Positions 8,770-18,492 of a stretch of 64,000 nucleotides of DNA are shown one piece after another. The DNA comes from an uncultured Pelagibacteraceae bacterium (lineage in GTDB: Bacteria > Pseudomonadota > Alphaproteobacteria > Pelagibacterales > Pelagibacteraceae): contig CACHGH010000005.1 of NCBI GenBank assembly GCA_902579215.1, forward strand, positions 1-64,000, in the 5' to 3' direction. The notes beneath the pieces were generated by a model. The model searched no databases. It was not told the DNA's origin and saw only the letters and a program-made list of their open reading frames with translations. Every line of letters starts with the position of its first letter. Positions within the stretch are counted from its first letter, which is position 1. The position numbers and the translations under genes were made by a program.

Positions 8770-11622
8770 ATGCAGATTGGTAATTACTTTAAAAATATTA
8801 ATTTTAGGCATAAAAAACATTTTTTTTCTGGTTTAAGTTTCAAAAGTTCAAACTGCAAAAAAAATAGTATTTTTTTTGCAATTAGGGGCAATAATTCAGA
8901 TGGTTCTAAGTTTATAAAAGATGCTATTAAAAAAGGTGCACGAACAATTATTTCAAATAGCAAATTTCAAGGTATTAAAAATCAAGTATTATTTATAAAA
9001 TCAAATAAGACTAGAGAATTATTATCAAAATTATCGTCTAAGATTTATAGCGATAAACCTAAAAATTTAGTTGCCGTTACAGGAACTAATGGCAAATCTT
9101 CAATTGCAGATTTTTATACTCAAATTTTGAGACTAAATAAAATAAAAGTAGCCTCTATTGGAACACTTGGAATTAAAACAGATTCTTATAATTTGAAAAC
9201 CGAAAATACTACCTTGGATCCTATTTCTCTCCATCAACAACTACAAAAATTCAAAAAATTAAATATTAATAACGTAATTTTAGAAGCTTCAAGTCATGGA
9301 CTAAAGCAAAATAGATTAGATGGATTAAAGTTTAAAACTGGTATATTTACAAATCTTTCTCATGATCACCTAGATTATCATAAATCTTATAAAGATTATT
9401 TTGAATCAAAATTAATTTTATTTAAAAAATTACTTAAAAAAAATGCAAATGTAATAACGGATTCAGATATAGTACAATATAAAAAGATTAAAAGTATAGC
9501 TAATAAAAAGAATTATGGAATTTGCACTATTGGCAAACTAGAGAATGATTTAAAAATAATTGATCATTATTATTTAGATGATAAGCAAATTTTGAAAATA
9601 AAGCGAAAAAAAAAAATTTACAAAATTGAACTTAATTTAATTGGTAAAATTCAAGTAAAAAATATTTTGATGGCGATGTTGGCTGCAGAAAAAAATAATA
9701 TAAGTTTTGATAAAATAGTAAGAGTAATAAGTAAAATTAAAAATGTTAGTGGTAGACTTGAAAAAATAGGAATTTTAAAAAATAATTCTAAAGTAATACT
9801 TGATTACGCTCATACTCCTGAAGCTTTATTTTGTTCTTTACAAAATTTAAAGGAACAGTTTAAAAATAAAAAAATTGTAGTTGTCTTTGGCTGTGGTGGA
9901 AATAGAGATAAGTCTAAAAGGCCTAAAATGGGCAAAATAGCAAATTATTTTTGCAGCAAAATATATCTTACAGATGATAATCCAAGGTATGAAAATCCAA
10001 AAAAAATTAGATCAGAAATAAAAAAAAAAATAAAAAAAAATAAATTATATGAATTTTCAAACAGAGAAAATGCTATATCAAGTGCAATTAAAAACCTAAA
10101 CTCAGATGAGATACTATTAGTTGCAGGAAGAGGACATGAAACTAATCAAGATTATGGATCTTACTCTAGAAAATTTTCTGATAAAAAAATAATTGAAAAA
10201 AATATAAGAAATAAAAATAAATCTTTATCTTACAATTGGAAGATTAATATATTAAATGAAGAAATTAATAATAAAATAAATATTAGTTCAAAAATAAGAA
10301 AAGCTTCAATAGACACTAAAACTTTAAAAAAAAATGATATTTTTTTTGCAATTAAAGGTAAAAAAAATAATGGAAATTCATTCATCAAAGAAGCATTCAA
10401 AAAAGGAGCCTCTTATTCGATACTGAACAAATTTAATAAATCTATAAAAACTTCGAAACAAATATTAGTTAAAGACACTTTGAAGTTTTTAACTGATTTA
10501 TCAATTAAAATGAGAAATGTATCTCCAGCTACTTTTATTGCTATTACTGGTAGCTGTGGAAAAACCAGTCTGAAAGAATTGTTGGTTAATGTTTTAAAGA
10601 AAAGTCATAAATTATCTTACTCTCCCAAGTCATATAATAACAAATATGGTGTCCCCTTGAGTTTATTTAATATTAAAGAAAATGATACTTTTGATATTTT
10701 TGAAGTTGGAATGGATCGATTTGGTGAAATTAATAACTTAACTAAAATTATAAGACCTGATTTGGGCGTTATAACTAATATCTCTTATGCACATATAAAA
10801 AACTTTAAAAGTTTAAGTGAAATCGCAAAAGCAAAATCTGAAATTATAGATAACATAATTACTGGTGGGTCTATAGTATTAAATGCAGATGATTATTTTT
10901 TTAATTTTCATAAACAATTAGCTAAAAAGAAAAAACTAAAAGTTTTTTCTTTTAGTTTAAATAAAAAGAATACTAATGCTTATATTAAAAATATTATAAA
11001 AATAAAAAATAAATATCTTGTTATATTTGTCATCAATAATAAAAGAAAAAGTTTTTATACTAATTCTATATTTGAAAGTAATTTAAAAAATATACTTGCT
11101 ACCTTGTGCATTATTTCAATTTTTATAGATATTACAAATATTAATAAGAACATTTTCTATAAAATTAAAGTACCGAATGGAAGAGGAGATATTACAAATA
11201 TTAAATATGGATCAAAAAAAATAAAATTTGTTGATGAAAGTTATAATGCAAATCCTTTATCAGTAGAATCGGCAATAAAAAATTTAGACGCAATTAAGCA
11301 TAACAGAGGTAAAAAAAATGTAATTCTTGGTGATATGTTAGAACTTGGAAAATATTCAAAAAAATTACATGAAAAATTAGCTAATATAATTAACTCATCT
11401 AAAATAGATAATATATATGTATATGGAAAAAATATTAAACATACTTTTAAAAAAATATCTTCAAAAAAAAGAAGACTTATTTTAAACAATAAAAAAGAGA
11501 TAATTAATTTGATAAAAAATGATATTAATAATAATGATTACTTAATGATAAAAGGCTCTAACTCAACAGGTTTAAATAAACTATCAAGTAATTTAAAAAA
11601 AGGAAATTTCTATGCTCTATAA
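8770..11622 (+). CDS. murEF: MurE-MurF fusion: UDP-MurNAc-tripeptide and pentapeptide ligase
   Basis: One uninterrupted 950-residue frame carries two complete Mur ligases. Residues about 1-475 are MurE, with substrate domain (SIFFAIRGNNSDG), P-loop TGTNGKSS (K109), TENTTLDP, and D403-N-P-R, the motif of meso-diaminopimelate-adding enzymes. Residues about 485-950 are MurF: DIFFAIKGKKNNG, P-loop TGSCGKTS (K598), EVGMDRFGEI, and DESYNANPLS. Together they add meso-DAP to UDP-MurNAc-L-Ala-D-Glu and then D-Ala-D-Ala. No stop or frameshift separates them, and a short Lys/Asn-rich linker joins the halves. Separate murE and murF are the commoner state. The gene overlaps mraY by 11 bp. Confidence 0.95.
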   Translation: MQIGNYFKNINFRHKKHFFSGLSFKSSNCKKNSIFFAIRGNNSDGSKFIKDAIKKGARTIISNSKFQGIKNQVLFIKSNKTRELLSKLSSKIYSDKPKNLVAVTGTNGKSSIADFYTQILRLNKIKVASIGTLGIKTDSYNLKTENTTLDPISLHQQLQKFKKLNINNVILEASSHGLKQNRLDGLKFKTGIFTNLSHDHLDYHKSYKDYFESKLILFKKLLKKNANVITDSDIVQYKKIKSIANKKNYGICTIGKLENDLKIIDHYYLDDKQILKIKRKKKIYKIELNLIGKIQVKNILMAMLAAEKNNISFDKIVRVISKIKNVSGRLEKIGILKNNSKVILDYAHTPEALFCSLQNLKEQFKNKKIVVVFGCGGNRDKSKRPKMGKIANYFCSKIYLTDDNPRYENPKKIRSEIKKKIKKNKLYEFSNRENAISSAIKNLNSDEILLVAGRGHETNQDYGSYSRKFSDKKIIEKNIRNKNKSLSYNWKINILNEEINNKINISSKIRKASIDTKTLKKNDIFFAIKGKKNNGNSFIKEAFKKGASYSILNKFNKSIKTSKQILVKDTLKFLTDLSIKMRNVSPATFIAITGSCGKTSLKELLVNVLKKSHKLSYSPKSYNNKYGVPLSLFNIKENDTFDIFEVGMDRFGEINNLTKIIRPDLGVITNISYAHIKNFKSLSEIAKAKSEIIDNIITGGSIVLNADDYFFNFHKQLAKKKKLKVFSFSLNKKNTNAYIKNIIKIKNKYLVIFVINNKRKSFYTNSIFESNLKNILATLCIISIFIDITNINKNIFYKIKVPNGRGDITNIKYGSKKIKFVDESYNANPLSVESAIKNLDAIKHNRGKKNVILGDMLELGKYSKKLHEKLANIINSSKIDNIYVYGKNIKHTFKKISSKKRRLILNNKKEIINLIKNDINNNDYLMIKGSNSTGLNKLSSNLKKGNFYAL

Positions 11623-12697
11623 ATTCATTTTAAATTATGTAGATATATTTTCAGCTCTTAACGTATTTAAATATTTAACTGTAAGAACTGGCTTGTCAAT
11701 GTTCACATCTATGTTTGTAGTACTTCTAATAGGAACACCATTTATAAATTTTTTTTCTATGAAACATATTACCAACCCAATAAGGAATGATGGTCCAGAT
11801 GATCATATTGTAAAAAAAATAGGTACACCTACCATGGGAGGTCTTCTGATCTTAATTGGAATATTTTCTGCAGTATTGTTGTGGTGTGATTTATCAAGTC
11901 CATATATTTGGGTACTAGTTTTTATTGTTTCAGGATTGGGACTACTTGGGGCATATGATGACTATAAAAAAATTAAGCTAAATAACTCCACTGGAGTGTC
12001 ATTTAAATTTAAAATTATTTTACAAATTTTAATTGCTATTTTTGGAATATTAATACTAATAAATTTTACAGACAATTCCAATCTGCAAGATTTATACTTT
12101 CCTTTTTTTAAGGACTTAATAATAAATCTGGGTTGGTTCTTTATTCCTTTTTCAGTCTTTATTATAGTGGGTTCTTCAAATGCAGTAAATTTAACTGATG
12201 GTTTAGATGGTCTCGCTACAGTTCCAGTTATTCTTGTTGCAGCATGTTTTGCATTTATAAGTTATGTAACTGGAAACATTGTTTTTTCTGAATATTTACA
12301 AATTCCATACATTGAGGGAGTTGGTGAAATTTCTGTTTTTTTAGGTGCAATTATAGGAGCGTGTTTAGGTTTTCTATGGTTTAACGCCCCTCCCGCAAAA
12401 ATATTTATGGGTGACACAGGGTCTTTGGCCTTAGGTGGATCACTTGGTACAGTTGGAATTATCACAAAACATGAAATTGTTCTTGCAATAACGGGTGGTT
12501 TATTTGTTTTAGAGGCAGTTTCGGTAATTGTTCAGGTCTTATCCTATAAACTTACTGGGAAAAGAATTTTTAAAATGGCGCCAATTCATCACCATTTTGA
12601 AAAAAAAGGTTGGGCCGAGTCAACAGTTGTTATTAGATTTTGGATTATATCAATAATACTAGCGATGATAGGTCTTGCAACTTTAAAATTAAGATAA
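11612..12697 (+). CDS. mraY: Phospho-MurNAc-pentapeptide transferase MraY
   Basis: MraY moves phospho-MurNAc-pentapeptide onto undecaprenyl phosphate, making lipid I in the inner membrane. The 361-residue polytopic protein shows all the hallmark segments: GTPTMGGLLIL, the AYDDYKK aspartate pair, NLTDGLDGLA, FMGDTGSLALGG, and APIHHHFEKKGW near the C-terminus, with about ten membrane helices. It overlaps murEF by 11 bp, and its TAA shares one base with the murD start (TAATG). Confidence 0.98.
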   Translation: MLYKFILNYVDIFSALNVFKYLTVRTGLSMFTSMFVVLLIGTPFINFFSMKHITNPIRNDGPDDHIVKKIGTPTMGGLLILIGIFSAVLLWCDLSSPYIWVLVFIVSGLGLLGAYDDYKKIKLNNSTGVSFKFKIILQILIAIFGILILINFTDNSNLQDLYFPFFKDLIINLGWFFIPFSVFIIVGSSNAVNLTDGLDGLATVPVILVAACFAFISYVTGNIVFSEYLQIPYIEGVGEISVFLGAIIGACLGFLWFNAPPAKIFMGDTGSLALGGSLGTVGIITKHEIVLAITGGLFVLEAVSVIVQVLSYKLTGKRIFKMAPIHHHFEKKGWAESTVVIRFWIISIILAMIGLATLKLR

Positions 12698-14019
12698 TGT
12701 TTACAAATAAAAAAATTTTTTTTAAAAAAAAAATTTTAATTTATGGCTTAGGTAAAACTGGTATATCCAGCTACCATTTTTTAAAGAAATATAATGATTT
12801 AAATTTATTTGATGACAATAAAATAACAAACAAAAAATATCCCAAAAAATTTTTTTTGAGCATAAATAAAATTAAAAAAATAAAATTTGATTATATTTTA
12901 ATTAGCCCAGGTATAAATATTGATAAATGTAAATTAAGAAAATATTTAAAAAAAAATTTACAAAAAATTATTACAGATTTAGATGTTTTTTATTGTAATA
13001 ATTATAACAATAGAATTATTGCGATTACAGGTACTAATGGAAAATCTACAACAGCTTATCTTACTTACTTGATTTTAAAAAAACAAAATAAAGATGCAAG
13101 GTTATGTGGGAATATAGGCAACCCAATCTTATTAGAAAAAAAAATATCTAAAAAAACGATTTTTGTAGTTGAGGTATCTTCTTATCAAATTGAATATAGT
13201 AAATTTTTTAAAGCTAATTTTGCAATAATTTTAAATATTTCACCTGATCATCTTGAAAGACACCGTTCAATGAAAAATTATATTGATGCTAAATTTAAAT
13301 TGATAAAAAATCAATCAAAAGGTGGATTTGCATTTATAAATGAAAAAGATAAATACTTAAAAAGTAGAACAAAAAAACAAAAGATTCTTTCAAAAATTAT
13401 AAAGGTAAGTTTAAAAATAAATGATAAATTTAAAAATAAAATTAATAATCCTTATTTTTCAACCAAAGGAAATCAAGAAAATTTATCGTTTATTTTTCAT
13501 ATAATAAAAAAATTAAAATTAAAAAAAAACCAATCGATCAAAGCAATAAATAATTTTAGAGGACTAAAATATAGACAAGAAATTATTTATAAAAATAGTA
13601 AAATTTGCTGTATTAATGATTCAAAAGCTACTAGTTTTTCATCCTCAATTGATATTATACAATCAAAAGAAAAAGTTTTTTGGATAGTAGGCGGTATACC
13701 AAAATTAGGGGATAAATTTTATTTAAGTAAGAATAATTGCAAAAATATTAAAGCTTATATATTTGGGAAAAATAAAAAATTTTTTATTAAACAATTTAAA
13801 AATAAAATTTCATATTATTATTCTAAAAATTTAAAAACAATTATCCAAAAAATTTTACATGATATAAAAAGTAGTAAAAGTAATTTACACAAAACAATTT
13901 TATTCAGTCCATCCGCGGCATCATTTGATACTTTTAGTAATTTTGAAGAAAGAGGTGATTATTTTAATTTTTTATTAAAAAAATATAAGGTAAAAAAAAC
14001 AATTAATGCAATTATATAA
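12697..14019 (+). CDS. murD: UDP-MurNAc-L-alanine:D-glutamate ligase MurD
   Basis: MurD adds D-Glu to UDP-MurNAc-L-Ala. I place the start at the ATG at 12697, overlapping the mraY stop by one base, because upstream codons in this frame lie inside mraY and are unlike MurD. The 440-residue product begins with a Rossmann-like KKILIYGLGKTGISS, then SPGI, P-loop TGTNGKST (K116), EVSSYQIE, NISPDHLERH, NDSKATS, and the C-terminal signature FSPSAASFDTF with FEERGDYF. It is very rich in Lys and Asn. It overlaps ftsW by 14 bp. Confidence 0.96.
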   Translation: MFTNKKIFFKKKILIYGLGKTGISSYHFLKKYNDLNLFDDNKITNKKYPKKFFLSINKIKKIKFDYILISPGINIDKCKLRKYLKKNLQKIITDLDVFYCNNYNNRIIAITGTNGKSTTAYLTYLILKKQNKDARLCGNIGNPILLEKKISKKTIFVVEVSSYQIEYSKFFKANFAIILNISPDHLERHRSMKNYIDAKFKLIKNQSKGGFAFINEKDKYLKSRTKKQKILSKIIKVSLKINDKFKNKINNPYFSTKGNQENLSFIFHIIKKLKLKKNQSIKAINNFRGLKYRQEIIYKNSKICCINDSKATSFSSSIDIIQSKEKVFWIVGGIPKLGDKFYLSKNNCKNIKAYIFGKNKKFFIKQFKNKISYYYSKNLKTIIQKILHDIKSSKSNLHKTILFSPSAASFDTFSNFEERGDYFNFLLKKYKVKKTINAII

Positions 14020-15130
14020 CTCATTTCAAATCAACTATTATAACTGGTGGAAAAATATTGATAAAACAATTCTTTCATTAATAATTTTATTGTTTGGACT
14101 AGGTCTTTTTTTTTCTTTAGTTTCAACATCTTTGATTGCATCTAATAAATTAGACACAAATAGTTATTATTTTTTTTTTAAACACTTAGCATTTATTGGA
14201 ATTGGTATTATTTTTTTAATTTTTTTTTCTTCGTTATCTGAGAGCAACATGTTCAAAATATCTTTATTGCTATTTTTGATTTGTTTTATTTTTTTGGTTT
14301 TAGTACCAATAATTGGTTTAGAGGTTAAAGGCTCTAAAAGATGGATTGATTTGCCCTTTTTACCAAGATTTCAGCCAATTGAAATTTTGAAACCATTTGT
14401 AATAATAGTAATGGCTTTGATTTTAAGTTCAGAAAAAAACTATAATATTTATTATAAATATTTTTTAAGTTTTGCTTTAATTTTACCAATAATTTTTCTC
14501 TTAATAACTCAACCTGATATAGGTCAAACATTTTTAGTTTTTTTAACATGGCTAAGCTTAATTTTTATATCAGGAGTAAATTTAATAATTTTTTTTCTAT
14601 TTTTTTCTTTAATCTTAGCGTTACTATTTTATATAATTTTATTTGTACCAAAATTTAGTTATATTTTAGCAAGACTCAAATCTTTTTTTGATCCTGCATC
14701 TGGAAATAACTATCAATCTGAAAAAGCATCGGAAGCAATAATTAATGGAGGATTTTTTGGGAAAGGTATTGGAGAAGGAGTTTTAAAAAATAAAGTTCCA
14801 GAAGCACACACAGATTATATAGTTTCAGTTATATCTGAAGAATTTGGTGCGATTGTTATTGTAATTTTAATGTTAATTTTTTTATTCTTTATTTATCAAG
14901 TATTTAAAAAATTATATTTGGAAAAAAATAATAAAATTAAATTAATTCTCGTTGGATCAATATCGATTATATCTATTCAAGCATTAATACATATTGGAGT
15001 TAATATTAGATTGTTTCCAACAACTGGAATGACATTACCTTTTTTAAGTTATGGAGGATCATCTATAATTGGCACATCTATTTTAGCTGGGATTATTTTA
15101 AATCTAACCAAAAGAAAAATAAATACATGA
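14006..15130 (+). CDS. ftsW: Septal SEDS glycosyltransferase FtsW
   Basis: A 374-residue polytopic SEDS-family protein that polymerises lipid II at the septum together with FtsI. Family segments are KGSKRWIDL (residue about 110), FQPIEILKP, ITQPDIGQTFLVF, the large periplasmic loop with GNNYQSEKASEAIINGGFFGKG, PEAHTDYIVSVISEEFG, and the C-terminal LPFLSYGGSS. The position between murD and murG separates it from its elongasome paralogue (mrdB at 50905). It overlaps murG by 4 bp. Confidence 0.95.
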   Translation: MQLYNSFQINYYNWWKNIDKTILSLIILLFGLGLFFSLVSTSLIASNKLDTNSYYFFFKHLAFIGIGIIFLIFFSSLSESNMFKISLLLFLICFIFLVLVPIIGLEVKGSKRWIDLPFLPRFQPIEILKPFVIIVMALILSSEKNYNIYYKYFLSFALILPIIFLLITQPDIGQTFLVFLTWLSLIFISGVNLIIFFLFFSLILALLFYIILFVPKFSYILARLKSFFDPASGNNYQSEKASEAIINGGFFGKGIGEGVLKNKVPEAHTDYIVSVISEEFGAIVIVILMLIFLFFIYQVFKKLYLEKNNKIKLILVGSISIISIQALIHIGVNIRLFPTTGMTLPFLSYGGSSIIGTSILAGIILNLTKRKINT

Positions 15131-16203
15131 AAAAAAAGATTTTAATAAGCACAGGTGGTTCAGGTGGCCATGTTATTCCAGCTACTGTATTATATGATCA
15201 CCTAAAAGATGATTTTGATCTTTTTATAACCTTAGATAATAGAGGAAAAGGTTTTTTAAATTTGGAAAAATATAATTATACAATAATTAATACGCCAAAA
15301 TTATTCTCTAATATTATACTCTTTCCTTTGAATATTTTGTTGTTGGTATTATCTATTTTTAAATCATTATTTTTTCTTAAAAAAAGTGGAATTAATATTC
15401 TTATATCCACAGGAGGATATATGTCTTTACCTCTTTGTATTAGCTCTCTAATTTTAGGTATTGATATATATTTATTCGAGCCAAATATGGTTTTAGGAAA
15501 ATCAAATCGAATATTTTTAAAATATAGTAAAAAAATCTTCTGTTATTCAAGTGAATTACTTAACTATCCAAAGCAATATTTAAACAAGATTATTATAATT
15601 GAACCTTTACTAAGAAAAGAATTTTATTCTTTAAAAAGGGATAGTTCAAATCAATTGAATAATGAGATTAATCTTTTAATTATAGGTGGAAGCCAGGGAG
15701 CGAAACTATTTGATATTGAATTAAAAAGTTCACTTTTAAGGATTTCAAAAAAATATAAACTAAATATATATCAGCAAGCTAATAAATCTAACTTTAGAAA
15801 GCTAAAAGATTTTTACGAAAAAAATAGCATTAATTATAAAATTTTTAATTTTGAGCAGAATATTTCAAAAATAGCCAACAATATAAATTTATGCATTACT
15901 CGCGCTGGAGCATCTACTTTATCGGAGCTTGTTTTTTTAAATATCCCTTTTTTAGCTATTCCTTTACCAAGCGCAAAAGATGATCATCAGTACCAAAATG
16001 CATTACAATATAAGAAAAAAAATTGTTGCTGGATTATTAAACAGCATGAATTAAAAAATGAAGTATTGATAAATAATTTGATAAATATAATTGAAAATAA
16101 AGAAGATTACCTAGCAAAAAAGAAATGTATGAAAGAATTTAGTTATAAAAATAGTTGGAATAATATAAATGAAAAATTAATAGGAATAATTAATGAAAAT
16201 TGA
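15127..16203 (+). CDS. murG: Lipid II synthase MurG (GlcNAc transferase)
   Basis: MurG transfers GlcNAc from UDP-GlcNAc to lipid I on the inner face of the membrane. The 358-residue GT-B enzyme has the N-terminal glycine loop STGGSGGHVIPA, ISTGGYMSLP, EPN, the second loop LIIGGSQGAK, CITRAGASTLSEL, and the LPSAKDDHQYQNA segment that contacts the nucleotide sugar. The order murD-ftsW-murG-murC is standard. It overlaps murC by 11 bp. Confidence 0.96.
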   Translation: MKKKILISTGGSGGHVIPATVLYDHLKDDFDLFITLDNRGKGFLNLEKYNYTIINTPKLFSNIILFPLNILLLVLSIFKSLFFLKKSGINILISTGGYMSLPLCISSLILGIDIYLFEPNMVLGKSNRIFLKYSKKIFCYSSELLNYPKQYLNKIIIIEPLLRKEFYSLKRDSSNQLNNEINLLIIGGSQGAKLFDIELKSSLLRISKKYKLNIYQQANKSNFRKLKDFYEKNSINYKIFNFEQNISKIANNINLCITRAGASTLSELVFLNIPFLAIPLPSAKDDHQYQNALQYKKKNCCWIIKQHELKNEVLINNLINIIENKEDYLAKKKCMKEFSYKNSWNNINEKLIGIINEN

Positions 16204-17587
16204 TTTAGCTAAAAATGAAAAAATTCACTTTGTTGGAATAGGAGGCATAGGAATGAGTGGCCTAGCTTTAATAATGAAGGGTATGGGTTTTAACATTCAA
16301 GGCAGTGATATTTCATTGAATAAAAACATAGAAAGGTTAAAAAAAAATAAGATTAAAATTAGCATTGGTCATAGAAAGAAGCATATAAAAAATGTTACAA
16401 TATTAGTAATTTCATCTGCTATTAAAAATAATAATCCTGAAGTAATCGAAGCAAAAAGAAAAGCTCTTCCAATTTATAAAAGAGGAGATATGCTTGCTCA
16501 TATAGTTTCTTTAACTAAAAATGTTGTAGTTGCAGGTTCTCATGGTAAGACAACAACAACTTCGCTAGTAGCAAGTATATTTTCAAAAGCAAAAATAGAT
16601 CCAACAATTATAAATGGAGGCGTGCTTAATTCTTTCAATAACTCTGCAAAACTAGGAAGAAGCAATTGGTGTATACTTGAGTCAGACGAGTCAGATGGGA
16701 GCTTTATAAAAGTTCCACCAACATATTCTATAATAACGAATGTAGACAGGGAGCATATGGACTACTATAAATCTGTAGAAAATTTAAAAAGGCTATTTTT
16801 AAAATTTTTAGAGAAAGTCCCTTCCTTTGGTAAATCTTTTATTTGCATAGATGACAAAAATAATAATGAAATAATAAAAAATATAAAAATAAAAAATTAT
16901 TATACTTATGGAACTAATAAAAAATCAAATTTTTTAATTAAAAATATATCTCAGTACAGGGAGTTCTCTGTATTTGATATAAATATAAAATTACCGGGTA
17001 AAAAATTTTCAACAATAAAAAATGTTCAAATTCCTTTGCTGGGCTTGCATAATATAAGAAACGCTACAGCTGCAGCGGCAGTAGCAATTACCGTTGGAAT
17101 CTCAAAAAAAATTATAGTTCAAGCACTTAAAGAATTTAAAGGTGTTCAACGAAGATTTAATAAAATTTTTACTTATAGAAAAACAGTTTTTTTTGATGAT
17201 TATGCACATCATCCTACTGAAATAGAGGAAGTGCTAAAAGGAGTTAAACATGCATACAAAAATCAAGAAATTATTTGTGCATTTCAACCTCATCGAATTT
17301 CGAGAGTGAAAGATTTAAAAGAGGAATTTAGTTATGCTTTTAAAAAAGCAGATAGTGTTATTTTGTGCCCAATTTACTCTGCAGGCGAAAAATTAAAATT
17401 AGGATTTAGTTATGCAAATTTTGCAAAAATTATTATGAAAAATTCAAAAGTAAAAGTTTTTTTGGTTAATGATCAATATGAACTTAGTAAATTTATAAAA
17501 CAATCTATTTATGGTAATAAAATATTGATAGGAATGGGAGCTGGTTCTATTTCAAGTTGGATTAAACAATTGCCAAGTTTGTTATGA
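16193..17587 (+). CDS. murC: UDP-MurNAc:L-alanine ligase MurC
   Basis: MurC catalyses the first peptide addition, L-Ala onto UDP-MurNAc. The 464-residue protein has IHFVGIGGIGMSGLA and GSD near the N-terminus, the P-loop GSHGKTTTTS, ESDESDGSF, TNVDREHMDYY, GLHNIRNATAA, FDDYAHHPTEIEEVL, and FQPHRISR. All are diagnostic of MurC rather than MurD, E or F. It overlaps murB by 4 bp. Confidence 0.98.
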   Translation: MKIDLAKNEKIHFVGIGGIGMSGLALIMKGMGFNIQGSDISLNKNIERLKKNKIKISIGHRKKHIKNVTILVISSAIKNNNPEVIEAKRKALPIYKRGDMLAHIVSLTKNVVVAGSHGKTTTTSLVASIFSKAKIDPTIINGGVLNSFNNSAKLGRSNWCILESDESDGSFIKVPPTYSIITNVDREHMDYYKSVENLKRLFLKFLEKVPSFGKSFICIDDKNNNEIIKNIKIKNYYTYGTNKKSNFLIKNISQYREFSVFDINIKLPGKKFSTIKNVQIPLLGLHNIRNATAAAAVAITVGISKKIIVQALKEFKGVQRRFNKIFTYRKTVFFDDYAHHPTEIEEVLKGVKHAYKNQEIICAFQPHRISRVKDLKEEFSYAFKKADSVILCPIYSAGEKLKLGFSYANFAKIIMKNSKVKVFLVNDQYELSKFIKQSIYGNKILIGMGAGSISSWIKQLPSLL

Positions 17588-18492
17588 GACAAATTGACGA
17601 ATTAAAAAAATTTTCAGAAAGTATAAATGGAAAAATAATTTTTGACTATGATTTAAAAAAAACTAACTGGTTAAATATAGGTGGAGTTGCCAAGGGTTTT
17701 TTTAAACCAGAAAATTTGAAGGAAATAGTTGAATTTTTGAAAAGATTTGGTGAAAAAGAAAAAATATTTATATTGGGGGCTGGATCAAATATATTAGTTA
17801 ATGATAATTTTTTTAATGGAATAGTTATAAAGTTAGGAAAAAACTTTTCAAATATATCGCTCTTATCAAATGATACTTTAGTAGCTGGCAGCGCAACTAG
17901 TGATAAAAAATTGGCAGAATTTGCTGCTAAAAATAATATAGGAGGTCTTGAATTTTTATCGTGCATTCCAGGAACTATTGGTGGGGGAATAAGAATGAAT
18001 TCTGGATGCTTTAAAAAAGAATTTAAAGATATAGTTTTATCAGTACAAGCGGTAGACAAAATAGGGCAAGTCTTAACAATACCATCATCAAAAATTAAAT
18101 TTAATTATAGAAAAACGAACTTAGATAAGAGCTTAATTTTTTTAAGCGCCACTTTAAAAGGTAAAATGAGTGAAAACCAAAAAATTACTAATTATATGGA
18201 AGACTTAATTAACGAAAAGAAAAAAACTCAACCAACGAAAATCAAAACAGGTGGAAGCACTTTTAAGAATCCAATAGATCAAACTGAAGAAAAAGTTTGG
18301 CAATTAATAAAAAAATCTGTTCCATTAGATACAAAATTTGGTGATGCAGAAATTTCTAAAAAACACTGCAATTTTTTTATAAATAAAAATAATGCAAGTT
18401 ATGAAGATATGAACAAACTAATAGAATTTGTAAAAAAAAAAGTAAAAATAAAAACTGGCATAGATCTAGAAACAGAAATTGAAATAATTTAA
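17584..18492 (+). CDS. murB: UDP-GlcNAc-enolpyruvate reductase MurB
   Basis: FAD/NADPH enzyme producing UDP-MurNAc. The 302-residue protein has TNWLNIGG and FILGAGSNILVND of the FAD_binding_4 fold, then LEFLSCIPGTIGGGIRMNSGC, KFNYRKTNL, and GGSTFKNP with the likely proton donor S225. A late acidic residue in DLETEIEII completes the active site. The length of about 300 is typical of the shorter (type II) MurB class. It shares one base with the ddl start. Confidence 0.96.
   Translation: MRQIDELKKFSESINGKIIFDYDLKKTNWLNIGGVAKGFFKPENLKEIVEFLKRFGEKEKIFILGAGSNILVNDNFFNGIVIKLGKNFSNISLLSNDTLVAGSATSDKKLAEFAAKNNIGGLEFLSCIPGTIGGGIRMNSGCFKKEFKDIVLSVQAVDKIGQVLTIPSSKIKFNYRKTNLDKSLIFLSATLKGKMSENQKITNYMEDLINEKKKTQPTKIKTGGSTFKNPIDQTEEKVWQLIKKSVPLDTKFGDAEISKKHCNFFINKNNASYEDMNKLIEFVKKKVKIKTGIDLETEIEII

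Noticed and set aside
12640-12696. N-terminal extension of MurD
   Set aside because: The added 19 residues come from mraY coding sequence; the ATG at 12697 with TAATG coupling fits the family start.
17646-18059. Reverse-strand 137-codon frame in murB
   Set aside because: Longest antisense frame in the dcw cluster, but murB is fully conserved across it and no domain is recognisable.
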